Below are positions 32,677 through 46,050 of a stretch of DNA of 64,000 bases, in pieces. The translations under genes and the position numbers were made by a program. The notes beneath the pieces were generated by a model, which saw only the letters and a program-made list of their open reading frames with translations, made no database searches and was not told the origin of the DNA. Origin of the DNA: Dipodascopsis uninucleata var. uninucleata. Its lineage: Eukaryota > Ascomycota > Lipomycetes > Lipomycetales > Lipomycetaceae. Each line of letters opens with the position of its first letter. Position 1 is the stretch's first letter. The stretch is taken from positions 806,001 to 870,000 of the forward strand of contig JAJLTO010000002.1 of the NCBI GenBank assembly GCA_030568195.1. Reading direction: 5' to 3'.

Positions 32677-35632
32677 TTATTCTATTATAGCTTCTGGCCG
32701 ATACTTTTGCAAAATTCTCGAAGTAGATAGTTTTGTATCGGGATCTTTATAGCAAGCTAAGTTAGCAATTCCGTGCTTAGTAAGTTGCCAAAAATATATA
32801 CACTTACGATTTTGATAAAAATATTGTACAAAGTCTAAGCATGTTGACCTGACAGGTGGTCGCATCATGATAAGATACCTAAGGAAACGTTAGTAAAATA
32901 CAATTTAAATAATTTTATAGTAAAATTACATACTGTAGAGCCAGGAAGCCAAGTTTCGAGCGATCCGGATCTAGACAAAGAGTTCGCAACTTCGAAATCA
33001 TGCCAGCAGTAAGCTCAGGTAAATCAGAGAGAAATCGCAAAAATAAACGATCTTTCGCTTCAAGGAAAGGAATCATATTGTCAAGTAATCTTGAAGTCCA
33101 ATACAAGTAGTGTGACTGTTCAGAATCATCATTAGCAACACCTTGAAGCAACATAGATCCGCTAGTATCAAGAGTCTCCTTTGTCGTATTCGCATCATCA
33201 ACATTTCCCTTTGATCGTTCAGTATCCGAATTAGAGATTCCGTTCCGATCACTTTTCTGCTTCAACTTTTCGTTATACCATTCTTCACTAAGCCATACCA
33301 CTGCAACATCTATTCTTTGTCTAAAGTCCGCCATAATATATGAAAAGAGCTTTTCTCTAACTAACTGCGACATAGATTCATATAAGCTTTCTGCCTTCGA
33401 GCCATCCGCACTAGAAGATACCTTAAATAGACCTCTAGTTCCAAGTCTACTAAGAAGCATAATCCACATATCGCCGCCAAATAAAATATTATTTAATTCA
33501 CTGACACTAGAGCCAGTTTTATTTGTTGAGTCCACAATCACGTTTTTTTCTATGTCTTCTCCGTTTATGAAAATTCGTTCAACCACTTTCTGGAATATAT
33601 TAAACCTCTCGGTAGGTGTAAGTGGCTTTGGAGGCGGTAAAACAAAGTCGCTATCTATTGACATTTCTCGATATCTTTCACCTTCATCTATATCTAAAAA
33701 TCCATCCTTAGCATCTAATAGCAACGACTGCGAGCTCTGCAATGATGCCTGCAGCCTTGGTGAACCAGTCGAAAACGCCGTAGTCTTTGTGTCACTGCCA
33801 ATAGGAGTATATGGCTGCACTATAACATCTGGAGGTTCGTAATCAGGTTCATATTCAGGTTCGTATTCATCATCGTCGTCATCGTATTCTTTTTTAAGTG
33901 TAGGAATGTTAGCCAATTGTGTAGGTTTAAAAGTTCCAGAAGGCTGAATTGTTGATGGTGCAGTCAATGAATTGTATCTTTGCTTAATGAGCTAGAACAG
34001 ACATACTTGTTAGAGATTGATCAGATAGCGTTGCTTTATATATATCTTACCTCAATAGCATTTGTTAAATCTTGTTGAGCGACAGTCGATATACCAGCGA
34101 TGGCAATTTCAGTAATTATATCAGGAGGGAGTATTTTCACATCAAAATTCGACAAGGGCAAGCTTGGACCGATCAGCGTATAGAGATTTGAATAAGACAC
34201 TCGTCCTTCCGAGTCCTTAACCATAGGAGCTGGATTAAAAACTAGACTGGATATCGTTGCTGCAGGTGAATCAGTTTTCTGTCGTTTAGCTGGTGAATCG
34301 CGAGATTCTTCTAATGCTGCACGCTTTCTGGCTAACTCTTCGACACCGATGTTTTTAGATTGAACAAGTTGTGACAAATATTGTTGAATACGCGTGCCAT
34401 ACAGGTTTGAAAGACTATTGACCCTAGAAAGATATTAGCTTCGCCCAAAAGCACCTATAGATGTTTTATACTTACTTCAGTATATTCCCTAATAAGATAC
34501 GTAGATTTCGCTCTATAAATCTAATTTCCAGTCGACACTTATCGAGATCATCTGAACCATAGTCCGCAGTAAGAGGATTGATCATTAAAATTATATTCAG
34601 TATCTTGCCCGCAATCATAGATCGAGTTTTTATTAATACGCCACAGACATATAATGTTGCCGATACTATAGATTCGTCTCTGAAATTTAATCGCGTTCGA
34701 ATTAGGTATCTCCAGCTGATAGAATTGAAACTAATAATAACTTACATTACTTGCTCATAAAATACACTGAGAAGACGATCCAGAAGACCCTGAGCTTCTG
34801 CTTCTAAGATTGTGTGATGCAGTATAGGATGGCTCGAGTTTACTGTGTTAAGAGATACATCCGACTCATCGATGAGCTTAGTTTTAATTAATATCATTAG
34901 TATCAAATATCAACTATGCATTGATTTCCACATTATAGACTTACCCTTGGATCTCTTGGCCCTGGTGTCTGTGTAGCAATAACTTTTTGAACAAATTTAA
35001 TGCAACATAATCTTACGCCTTTACTTTCGCCGTCCCACAGCTGTAAGATTCTGCTCTTAATAGCAGACATTTTAGTCCAAGTTTCCTCATCTGATTTATT
35101 CATACATCTGTAAATGACACATCGAATATTTTTAATTAGTAATCTTAGAGATCATTAGAAATACGACCATAGAGACCTTTTGACTGCTGTCTCAGCGTGC
35201 TCGAGCTTCGTTTTTCTGGAGCCAGTCTTAAGTATTCCTCGTGATTTTGTATCGCGAAGCTACGACAGGATTCCAAATTACAAAAAGAGGGAAATGTACA
35301 TACATATACTTAAATACAAATGGATAAATCGACGCCGCGGATTGAATTGTATTCTTAAGTATTAGGATATCGGATTCCAGCAAGAGCATCTGTATCGCAT
35401 CAAGACAAGCTGTTGCGAGGGACTGCTTTTCATTTAAAGGAACATCTGCAGACGCGAATCCGTCTACTAAGAAAGTTGCGCACCATGATCGTAATCGAAC
35501 ATCTGGTTTCCTTATAATCGGCAAAATCCCCCGTATTATCTGTGGATAAAAGGATGCATCCTGTAGAACAAGCTGTTTTGCTTGATTTAGTTGATCGATT
35601 TGCTGCTCTACCGTGAGCTCTGCTCCGGACAT
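32677..35632 (-). CDS. PTA1: Pta1/Symplekin, scaffold of the pre-mRNA cleavage and polyadenylation factor
   Basis: Eight exons: 35632-35304, 35107-34945, 34876-34746, 34679-34476, 34423-34051, 33991-32934, 32878-32808 and 32756-32677. All phases agree, giving 802 residues (785 in S. cerevisiae). The N-terminal HEAT-like symplekin domain is clear: QAKQLVLQDASFYPQIIRGI, FVQKVIATQTPGPRDPR with KGVRLCCIK before it, and LHHTILEAEAQGLLDRLLSV. A linker with KRQKT precedes the acidic DDDDDEYEPEYEPDYEPPDV tract. The C-terminal part includes LTPTERFNIFQKVVERIF and ends with LIMMRPPVRSTCLDFV and RILQKYRPEAI. Pta1 links the nuclease, polymerase and phosphatase modules of CPF and binds Ssu72. This is the most intron-rich gene in the window. 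Confidence 0.93.
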
Positions 35633-36433
35633 CGCTACTAGAATGCAAAACTTGACCTTTCGATTTGCGAAATAGATATGACACTTAAATTTGCAAGTAT
35701 AGTACTAGGAGTCTTACTGTCTTCAGCGGCTAAGGTTTCTAGAGAAAAAGCGAATTAGAAGAAACTAATGCATTTTTGATGTCAAATTCTACAACTAAAA
35801 AAAGTACACGAAAAGGATCGAGGATACTGTATGGCTTAGGGTATCCTAGCATGGAATTGTGGTTTCAAAAAGCTGCTTGGAAATATCAATGAATAATTCC
35901 GTCTACTACAATGTAATCTGAAATAAGCGGTTAATTGTGAAAAACCAAACAACAAAATCCTAGATTAACGTAACAAATCAAACATTTACAGATCTGAAAT
36001 ATATCATAACAGAAGCTTTATCACAAACCATTGAATAACAGAAAACATTTGCAATATCCATATATATAATATAAAAAATTACAAGTGCGAAACACATGAA
36101 ACGATAGAGAGCAAGTATATCATAACAAAAAAATCAAGATCTAAATGATCAGCAACGGCAAATTACAATTACACAATAGGGCTGAAATATATAAGATAAA
36201 ATTAGATAGTAGCGTAAAGTCTTGCGGAAATTAGGAAGTGGCCATGATGCACCACGTAATACCAAAAAAATGAAACTATACAAACAAAAAAGAAAGATAA
36301 GACATTTAACATTACCAAATGATACTTCATCTAAACCGGAAGTTATCAATAATTATAAATAGATATTTTTCACATAAATATGACGGGACGATAGTCAAGA
36401 TATGACCAGCGGTCTACAGATCATGCTTTTTTT
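35633..36433. other. Intergenic region between PMC1 3' end and PTA1 5' end
   Basis: 801 AT-rich bases. No coding potential recognised; presumed PTA1 promoter and PMC1 3' UTR. Confidence 0.5.
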
Positions 36434-39400
36434 CTATGGAGACAAATATCCATCCGAGGTTGTCTTGACGTGGTTAGCAGTTTGAGCTGGAGTACTGCTT
36501 CTCTCGATAGGAGACCATCCAGCGACAGCACCACCGACAATAGAAGGCACCATTGCAAGAGCACCAATCGAACTGCCTGATCTTGAACGACTGTATTCCG
36601 TTGGGTAAGGCGAAGAGAGTGTTGCAGTATCTGACTGAACTCCGACACTAGAGTTGCTTCTTGAGCGCCAGTTCTGATATACCTGCTTCGGTTTGAAATT
36701 GAAGACATTTATGCGACCACCTCGAATACGCTTGAGAACAATAAGCTCGTCGCGGACTTTCTCAATACCCTGGTTCCAGTCATAGTTAGCAGCGCTATAT
36801 CCAGTAAACGTGCCGCCAGGCGTGTGCAACTCATAATCGCTGTCTCCTTCCTCCACAATCTTTGGAATATTCTTCTTCTTCGATGGCCAGAATAAGCTAA
36901 AGAATCTAACAATGTAGCTAGATAAGAATTTGGCAACCTTGCCGACAGGTCTGTATACGGCGACTGCAAACGAATCTGGAATACACAAGCGAAGAAAAAC
37001 ACTCCATGGAACAACCAGTGCGCCAATGATCAAAGAAACGGCCCATTCACTACCACTAAGACGGACAATCGAAAAAGCAGTACCACCAACAAACATAATC
37101 AGCGTTTGACCACCAATCATGATAAAAGCAATTGCTATGAAAAAGTAGTTCTTGGATACTCCCTCAAAGATATTGTTCTTATTGTCAAGACGACGACAAA
37201 CAAACAAGTTAAATACTTGCATCCAAACAAAAGTATTGAACACTGTGCTGTCAAGCTGTTCAAGCTGCCTGTCAGTCGTGTATCCCCAAATCTTATCACC
37301 AGCAAAATGCAAAACGAATGTAACCACAACCTGATAAATCGCCTGACCAATAATCATCTTCCACATTGTTACCGATATAAGGCCATCAGATTTTTTAGAA
37401 GGCTTTCTATCAAGTAGAGTACGAGTCGGCGAATCGGTAGCAAGAGCAAGAGCAGCGAATGTATCCATGATCAAGTTAACCCAAAGAAGTTGAACTGCAG
37501 TAAGAACAGAGTCGCCATTAGAGCTCGCGACCGCCGAAATAAATGTTAGAAGGACAGCAGTGATATTTACAGTCAACTGCATTTGCAAAAATTTCTTTAC
37601 GGCATCGTTCACCGCACGTCCCCATAGCAATGCATTCACAATACTAGTGAAATTGTCATCCATGAGAATAATATCTGATGCTTCTTTTGCAACCTCCGTA
37701 CCAGCAATACCCATAGCAAAACCAACATCCGCCATTGTCAAGGCAGGCGCATCGTTGGTACCATCACCGGTGACGGCAACAGTTTCACCCATATGCTTAA
37801 GACGGCTAACCAACAGTCTCTTATCTTGGGGACTTGATCTAGCAAGAACTTGTAGTTTAGGTATAATAGCATCGCGTTCTTTAGGATCCATGTTGCGGAA
37901 ATCAGGACCTTGCATGACGACACCTCCTGGAGTATAAATCCCGCACTCAGTAGCAATAGCCTTTGCGGTGACAAGATTATCACCCGTAACCATTCGAACA
38001 AACACGCCAGCTTGTTTACAGTCAGCAACAGCATCTATAACACTAGGTCTAAGAGGATCCATAATTCCAAAAAGACCGATCCACTTAAAAGAGCTAAGAA
38101 CGTCTGCAAAATTTGCAAGCTTTGTGTTGTCGTCTTCTTGCAACTTCATTTGTGGTGGTGGCCAAGAATCAAAATCTCTATATGCAATACCGATTGTTCG
38201 AAGACTTCGTTCGGCATAGGCTGTAATTCTGCGCGTAATATTTTCTTTCCCAGAATCATTCAAAGGAGCAGTCTGAATGTCATCTCTTGACACATTACTA
38301 TCTAAGGTGGTAATACTATCTGAATATTCAAGAATAATCTCACTAGCTCCTTTGATTAGCAGACGATATATCGCTTGTTCGCCAGGGATCTGCAAAACAA
38401 CTCCCATACACTTCTTACTGGAATCGAAAGGAAACATTTGCACTATCTTGGCATTGGACCGTTCAGTGTCGAGAGGACCCATAGCCAAATACAGACGAGC
38501 GAAATTAAGTAGAGCAACTTCTGTCTTTGATCCAACAAATACTTCATCACTAGATGCATCCTCGAAAGCAGTACTATTTAAAGCAATGCTTGTAATAAGA
38601 AGACTCCTGACGCTCTCGGGAATATGAGATGAAACTTCGTTGATGCGAGTGTACTCCATCTGATCGGCCAGCGAAGAAAAGTCTAATTCAGGACCAATAG
38701 TACCAGCGACAACCGTCATTTTGTTTTGAGTCAATGTACCAGTCTTATCGGAACAGATAGTAGTTGCATTACCCATGGTTTCACAGGACTTGAGAACTCG
38801 CACAAGATTATTATACTTCAGCATACGTTTGGTCGCGAATGCAAGAGCAAGTGTAACAGCAAGAGGCAGACCTTCAGGAACAGCAACAGCGATCAAAGCG
38901 ACCGAAGTGGTCAAGTATTGAACGAATGTCTGTGCTTTTTCCGTAGAAGTTGCATGATTCGAAGGTAATTCAGCCAAGAAACGGATAAGTAAAACAAAAA
39001 ATAACAGAAGAGAACTACCTCCACCCCATTTAGCTATCTCTTCAGCAATTACATTAAGCTTAGCTTGTAATGGAGTTGCTTCCTGACCATCATCGGATCT
39101 AAGATCCATCATTGTTCTTCCATGCGCAGAGTTAGGACCAACAGCAGTAACAAGAAAGTGGCCGAAGCCTTCAAGAGCCTTAGATCCAGAGAGAACAAAT
39201 GGCGACGACTTGTGAAGATCAATGTTACCATCTGAATTCTTGAGAATATCAAGAGCATCTTTAGCAGCTATCTTCTTCAGCGAGTCACTCTCACCTGTTG
39301 CAGCACTCTCATCGCATCTAACACCATTTCCAGTAATAAGCACACCATCAACAGGAACCATATCACCTGGCTCAATCAGCATCACGTCACCAACATCAAC

Positions 39401-40299
39401 GTCAAAAACAGATATATTGATGACTTTTCCGGATCGTATCACCTTCACCTCGCGATCATCCTTTTTCTTATTCAGCTTTGCAAATTGTATCTCTTTTTGC
39501 CAATCATTGATGCCACCAGCGAATACAACCACAACAACAGCAACTAAAATGGCAACACCTTCGACCCAGTCAACCTTGGGAAGCTTGTTACCTTGACGAT
39601 CATATTGGACAGCTGTTCCAAAAGTCTGATATAATCCAAGTGCTAAAGAAATGATCGCAGCAATAGTAAGCAGAATAAGCATTTTATCTGAAAGTGCTAA
39701 TAGAACAAAATGAAATAACGATTTTGATTTTCGATCCGGTAGCACATTCTTACTGTAAACTTGTTCACGAGCTTCGAAATTTGGATCATCAACAGACAAT
39801 CCATACTCAGCACTAGTGCTTAGCTTTTCTTCTAAACCCTCCATGCCACCAATTTCCTGTAAGATGAATAGACCATTTACGTCATGAAGCAAGCTCAACT
39901 GCTTTGGTGAAAGTTTGAATGGTTTGTTGTCTAGTAAACCATCAGGCTCCATCTCCAACGCTTTTTTAAGAGCCTCAGTAGGCGAAGTCGCTGGAAATGA
40001 CGAATCCATAGAACAAACAGTGCTTGTCGATCCAGAAGACGCTTTTCTGTCACTGACAGCAGATTCTGGAATCAAATTCTTCTCACTGTCTTCGACAACA
40101 ATCTGCGGTGGCTCACTATTAGTGTTATTTGATACCTTAATATCATCGTAACATTAGCATTAGCTATTTCATCATCATAATATTCTAACACATCGCACAT
40201 TTGACACGTCATTTCTGTGAACTGTCTCTTTTAATAAACAAACAAGTCGTCACTTACCGAAGTATCTATTTTGATCGCTGGCAGGTCATGTCTCGCCAT
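36434..40299 (-). CDS. PMC1: P-type calcium-transporting ATPase, vacuolar Pmc1/PMCA type
   Basis: Two exons, 40299-40258 (42 nt) and 40135-36434; 1247 residues. The pump moves Ca2+ out of the cytosol, in fungi usually into the vacuole. PMCA-type landmarks run in order: the TGES actuator loop (CDESAATGESDSLKKI), PEGLP in M4 (VAVPEGLPLAVTLALA), the phosphorylated Asp477 in CSDKTGTLTQNKM, KGASE nucleotide binding, MVTGDN, and TGDGTNDAPALTMADVGFAM. LWVNLIMDTFAALALATDSP in M6 carries the single Ca2+ site typical of type IIB. A C-terminal cytosolic tail of roughly 200 residues (Ser-rich) is longer than in S. cerevisiae Pmc1 and has basic patches that could be autoinhibitory; no calmodulin site is certain. 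Confidence 0.96.
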
Positions 40300-42222
40300 G
40301 ATTGACTATTCTACCTTGACTACACGAGTAGCGAAACAATAAGCGAAATGCGCAGAGATACAGTTATATAGTAATAAATTTGCAATCCCGCTTCGAATAG
40401 GAACTCGCAAAGAAAGCAATTCTTATAGCTAAGACTGGATCCGGCTCCAAGCCAGTGCTCCCTGGCAGTTCTCACAGATCACAAGAAACGATCTCTAGAG
40501 CCGATATCAAATAGGCAAATATTCTCTCCTTAGTCGAGTTAGTGAGGAGACGAGTGATATCTATAGAATCACAGTCCGGCGTTAGCAATAGAAACACTTT
40601 TGAGCAGTTTGCTTCAGATATAAGATAATAAAGCCAGTAATAGCGGAATGGCGAAAAATAGACAATAAAACTATTCACTAATATAATAGAATGTAATACA
40701 GTAGAAGAAATATGTCGATGTGGTTCTATAAGGAAGCGACCTGCACAAACCTTTTGACAAGTGCACTGCCCAAAGTCAAAACCAAAGAGGCAAACAACCT
40801 AGACCACCACTCTCGCACAATGTCATAAAAACTACTTTTAACGGCAGTCGATATTTCTTCAGGCTACTTTAATCCTGATAATGCTATTATATTGCTTCAA
40901 TGCTTATATATCCTTTAACATGAGCTCTGAAAAATTCTTACTGGTTTATCTGCCTGCTTGCTTAACTTCAGCGCGCCACGTGTGTCTAGGCTCTTTTTGC
41001 CCGAAGGTGCTGACGTCGGCGTCTTGTGTGCTGTGCCTCTAGGCGGCGAATGCACTACACAAGTCGTCCGATTAGAGTCTCCTGACTAGTACAGCAGTGC
41101 GTGAGAGGCAATGACAGTGGACACAATTTTCTATACCGTGATAACTGAAAAGTACTAGAGAAGAAGAGCTTACTGCGAAAAAAGAGTGCTACGGAAGTGA
41201 AAGTGCCAGAGACTTTATATCATTTACAGCTCACGAGCGTGTTATAGTGTCAATTAAACTATACGTCGAAGCTCAGTTACCAAGAGATCTAAAGTTCCTT
41301 GGGCAGCTCGTTTTACCTAAACGCTCCACATACTGTGTTCTTGGGTACAGAGCGATACCAAGAAACTGATAAAAAATATTTTTTACGAAACCAATACCGG
41401 TCAAACAGGACACTAGCCAAATAAACCTATTTCTACACGTCTAAATTTTTCGGTACGGTGCTATTACTTCCACGACAACTTGCTATTCTACAGTGAGATT
41501 GCTCATTGGCGCTATATTTGATGGTCCACTCACTCAGCTAGGGTTGTCTTGCTCTCCTGGATATTCCGCTGTACTTTACAGGTCCCTGGGAATTGTAATC
41601 TCTCAATAATTGAGCTGATAGTGGTCTAATGAGGTTATTTCGGCAGATAGGTGTTTTATTTCATTATTATGCTTAAAAAAAGATACTTTTTTCTTACCAG
41701 CCTGACGACACCAGTCGTCACTACAACGTGTGTACAGTTTTTGTTTCCTTGTCAAAATTGGTGAAGAAAACCACTTTAGACTTTATGTTATAGGTTTCAC
41801 TTATTTAATTTAAGATCTGCGATGAGGTGGGAGCTTTTCCATATATGGTTAGTTTGTTTTACCTAAATTTTTGATATGTACCAAGTATGTACCGCTGAGC
41901 TGGAAAGGCTAGCACTTTTCATCCAGCACGTGAGTATTGTTAGCAGAGATATCATCCACAGACAGTTATGAAAGCAGGAGAGCTACATTGCACTGCCTAC
42001 AGCTCGTATAGGATATCATCGTATATCCTTCCTTTAGTGCATTGATAGCTCAATTGACGAAGATATGTAGAAAGCGAACAGCCGGCCTTGGCTAAAGTAG
42101 CTCCAAGGCACAAGATCTTCGTCTGTCGTGCAACCGACCTCAGGAGTGCCCAGCTTGCAGAGCTCCTTCAGCTCATTTAGACGCCATTGCGGACTCTTCC
42201 CCACCAGATACTGCCCAAGAGC

Positions 42223-42232
42223 GAGGCTGTGG
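42223..42232 (+). promoter_or_regulatory. Possible calcineurin/Crz1 response-like sequence
   Basis: GAGGCTGTGG resembles the GTGGCTG core of the S. cerevisiae CDRE. PMC1 is a known Crz1 target in yeast, but this site is 1.9 kb from the PMC1 start. Weak evidence. Confidence 0.2.
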
Positions 42233-44228
42233 CACCCAAGGACAAGTCCACCGTGGAAAATAGTATCGCAAGACTGTCTTTTCATCTATGTAGTGGAAAG
42301 CGGACCGCAGCGTATACACAAAAGACTACCATACATGTCAGCGTACATATAGGCATTTTTTGTGGAGATACCAGCCTAGTACAATGGTTTACTTTTAATT
42401 CGGGTTAGCCTACTGGGGCAGTGCTATAGCCCCTGCTTATGTGCATGTGCGCTCCTGCGTTTATGCCTCAAATGTGACTTCATACGTCATAAATACCCAG
42501 TTTAGCTCATGATCGAACTATTTAGCTTGAGTTAACTGTTGAGGCAAGGGCAGACAGGCACTAGCCGGTGCTATAGACTGAGGTGCACTTTCTAGAGGGA
42601 GCCCCGACGGTTACGACGGAAGCCTTGAGCCAGCGCTTAGATTGCCGTCTGGAGCACACAAGAGGCACAGTCTCTCGTGATAAAAAGTGAAATATTCGCC
42701 TCCTTTCTGCTTGGATGGTTTATCAACATACGAAGAGCACAGCCTCGATGAATTGGGTGATGATTTTGGATTAGTATGCAGGAACGACAAACAGCGGCGG
42801 TCTACAGAGAAAAGCCAAAAGATAGACAAGAACAAGATATAATAAAACAAAATAAATATGCAATTCGCTTTTTAATGGCATAGACTTCGTATGTGGACGT
42901 CTGCTTGCCTAACAATGCCCACTGAAAAATCGCGAGCTATTTCTCTAGCTCGGCTGTTTAATGCACTCCAAGCACGGATGGTCGAAAGCATAACTGCGCA
43001 AGCTGTATGTAACGTTCGCGTGCTCCAGCCTAGAAAGCACGGCTTAACCATAAGCGTATTTATTACGTTGTATTGTTTCTCCTGTTATAGGCTTTTCCAT
43101 TTCTCTCTTAACTCTCTACATGTCAAAATCTAGTATAAGTTTGATGCACTGTAAAAATTGCGCTCCTTCGGTTCGACAGTTCTCCGGCATTTGCCCCCCT
43201 CGGCGCAGACATTTTCTTGGACCCTCATCCAGCATCGTTCTGATACCATACAGCTGCCATTCTTTGCTTTTGGTACTGCACACGTATGCAGCGTAGACAT
43301 TCGTTGCTGTCTGCGCCAGCTTAAGACTGTAGTAACTGGACCACAGTAGTGGTTCGTGCAATTTTCCACTCGCACACCGTCGCCACCACTTTGTTTCGCT
43401 TCTATACCACTAGTAGCTCGAAATGTGCGATCAAGATACCTATACTTGACTACCGCGTCTCTGCCTTATATTTTCGATATTATTTCGTGTTCTACTATTT
43501 GTCTTTTTTTTGGTCGATCCGCGAAAATCTCTTGCTACTCCTCGACTGCTAGCTCTCCATCACGTGATACATATGGGCTATAATTCATTTATATAGGGCA
43601 AATTTGTTCAGGAGACAATTCGCTCGAGAAAGAGTGCAGAAAGCAAGTAGGCCTCTCCTATTAAGATGATCAGGCTAATGATACGTGAGATTCATAGACA
43701 CTATTATATTGAACACTATATAATCTGAGCGGCAAAGAACACTCGGGGTTTACGTACCGTTTATTCTTTTAGTGAGAAGAAGGTGGAGCAGGTTAGTCGT
43801 CTGATCAACTTAATCGCCATTTTATCGTCTAGTCGCGAAAGTATATCGATCTTCTACGTGCTGAGTAGAATAGCAGACTAATTATGAAATTAGTAATGCA
43901 TAGTGAGTTTCTACAAGAAAAGACACTGCGTTGATTGATGCAGATGTAGGTTACGTCGTTGTCACTGTGTATTTGACAGAGGAGCCGAGTATCTATTGTA
44001 TTCTCTAGCCATCATTCGTTTAGATAAACCGGACAATATTTTGATAAATACCACACAATAAAAGAGCAGTGGATCTAGTAGCTTCCTTAATATGTGTCGT
44101 GTGCGACGACTATGGCTCAAGCGATCGACGAATCCGTAAATGGAATACTTAGATGGGATACTCACGTGTAAAATATCGCAAATGATCTACATGACGTCCA
44201 CCCCAGAAACCTCTTCGGGAATACATTG

Positions 44229-44235
44229 TTACCCG
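44229..44235 (+). promoter_or_regulatory. Reb1-type core TTACCCG upstream of the CYSTM gene
   Basis: TTACCCG lies 140 bp before the start codon, a typical distance for a general regulatory factor. An E-box (44163-44168) and a TGACGTC (44192-44198) sit just upstream. Confidence 0.35.
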
Positions 44236-44374
44236 TATAGAGAGGTCAAGTAGACAGGAAGAGAAATAATAGTACTGCACCATATATAACTAGAATAATA
44301 TCCGTGTTGTTTACGCCATGATCCAGACGACATGAACTAAATTCTCATTTCTAATTCATATTTTATATCGCGGT

Positions 44375-44924
44375 ATGTCGAACCAGGATTACTACAAAGA
44401 GGAGTCGCAGGGCGACCAATCTAGAGGAATTTTCGGTCCTGGAGGTAACGGACAAAATCCTAATGGCCCTAATGGTAACTATGTAAGCGAGAACATAAAC
44501 TGCCATGGCGTAGCCTAAGTGGGCACTTGTCATTCGAGAACTACTAACAGTCATTTCCCAGTATCCACCACCTCAACGACCGCCACAGGCCTACGGCAGT
44601 CCTATGGGTGGTAACCAAGGCGGTTATTATCAACAGACTGGATATGGCCAGCAAGGAGGTATGGGAGGTGGATACTACGGACAGAGTAGCCCTTATTACG
44701 GGACTGGATATCAGGGCCAGGTAAGTAGACTGAAAATGGCGAAGTTATTCCACACATACGTATGCTAATACGTCAATGATTCAGGGAGCAAACACTGTTG
44801 CTAGCAACTGTTGTCTAGGACTATGCGCAGGTCTAGCCGCCTGCTGTTGTGTTGTGAGTATCTATATTTAAGCGGAGCTACCATTATATATACTAACGAT
44901 ATCGTCCAGGATGCATTCTGTTAA
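44375..44924 (+). CDS. CYSTM-type small cysteine-rich tail-anchored protein, four exons
   Basis: Exons 44375-44482, 44562-44720, 44785-44853 and 44910-44924 join in frame to 116 residues. The body is Gly/Tyr/Gln/Pro-rich (GGYYQQTGYGQQGGMGGGYY). The C-terminus is a cysteine-rich module, NCCLGLCAGLAACCCV followed by DAFC and a stop. This layout matches the CYSTM family of small stress-linked fungal and plant proteins (for example yeast YDL012C and YBR056W-A), whose C-terminus associates with membranes through palmitoylation or insertion. The last exon is only 15 nt and encodes DAFC plus the stop. All introns are short (56-79 nt) with GTRAG donors and ACTAAC or CTAAT branch points. Each exon is too short for simple ORF searches. 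Confidence 0.88.
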
Positions 44925-46050
44925 ACGAATTACCAGCCACTCTATATTTGATGGCTAACGCTCTGTATATTATTTCATATATATCAATATAATTTATCCA
45001 GTGTACTAGTAAGATATTAATCTGCTCAAAAGCTGACCTGCGATAGTTCTCGATAGTTTTGACTTTGTCTGTGGGTCTATTGTGTTATAACTACCGCTAA
45101 ACAACATGCTACTTAACAAGTATGATTCTATATAACTCGATTTCCGCATATCCAGATTTATATGTACCAATATAATCGCATTTCTTGGTTAGTCTTGTCG
45201 ATATCAAGTATAAAATTCGAGGAATTATTTAGAAAATTTGGAGTTATGTAGTGTTGAATGGGAAAAAAAGTCTCTTCAAATGGCTGAAAAATAGAAATTA
45301 TTGGAAGATTAGAAAAATTTATAATCATTGACCATCAAAACTGCACTCATCACCAATATTTTCACGAAATAGTTGATCTATCTTCGTATTTGATAAACAC
45401 AACTGTGAACCTTCATCGATACCTTTTTTGCATAATAAAAGGATATTATATTGTCCAAAACAAACAGATTTATCCTATATATTTCTGTTTTAGTCTCTCT
45501 ATTTACTTACAACCTTACTACATATAAAAGGCGGATTTGCACAGTACCGACCATTGTTCTAAGAAAATTGCATAAAATATCAGGGGCGAAAATAGTGAAC
45601 TACATGCTCAAGCTATAGAAGGACGGTCGTGACTGTATAATCCTAAGAGTACCTTTAGCGAGCGGAAGTGAGCTTTATATTGTTGAAGGCTTGTGCATAT
45701 TATATACTCTCATGAAGTTAGGTAAGATACTATCTATAATCCATTTATTATTGTCCTTTAGTCCGAACAGCATATACGAGGGAGCCATTTTTAATGTTCT
45801 TTCAATTAATGTATCTGAAGGCTCTTTTGGTGATATTAAATGAGAGCTAAAAGTGTGAAGTTTGATAGTCCGTAAAGGACTGTAAAGAGGAGTCTTTTTC
45901 AATATTAAGGTGCTCTCGTATGAAAGTACTCAAAATATAGGGAAAATCGACTTTCATATATAAACGCGGTAAAGGTAAAGGGCGCAGTTGAAAAATATCT
46001 AATTATTTAATAGTGACTTGATCAAGTACCTTTTAGAAAAGTTGCGAAAT
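44925..46050. other. Intergenic region, CYSTM gene to UBP12
   Basis: 1.1 kb, AT-rich. A 75-codon minus-strand frame at 45675-45902 has no recognisable domain. Presumed UBP12 promoter. Confidence 0.5.

Larger units (their letters stand above)
40300..44374. other. 4.1-kb divergent intergenic interval PMC1/CYSTM with raised GC content
   Basis: No convincing gene lies here. Between about 40.95 and 43.6 kb GC content is visibly higher than in other intergenic DNA of the window. Four E-boxes (CACGTG at 40977, 41927, 43561 and 44163), TGACGTC cores (41011 and 44192), a GAGGCTGTGG calcineurin-response-like stretch (42223) and a Reb1-type TTACCCG (44229) are scattered through it. Short open frames on both strands overlap each other and look like chance. 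It may be an extended regulatory region or a source of noncoding RNA. Confidence 0.5.

Noticed and set aside
37106-39596. Several long frames antisense to PMC1
   Set aside because: They mirror the highly constrained PMC1 coding frame and show no independent domain.
42034-42408. Overlapping frames on both strands in the 4-kb interval
   Set aside because: Three frames overlap in the same DNA and none resembles a known protein; higher GC alone lengthens chance frames.
43168-43185. GGTTCGA sequence like a tRNA B-box
   Set aside because: The following bases do not fit the B-box and there is no A-box or acceptor stem.
43116-43375. Two overlapping Cys-containing minus-strand frames
   Set aside because: Considered a small secreted Cys-rich protein, but there is no signal peptide, one frame lacks an ATG start, and a competing frame covers the same bases.
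45675-45902. 75-codon minus-strand frame
   Set aside because: No domain and no ATG-led context; lies in the UBP12 upstream region.
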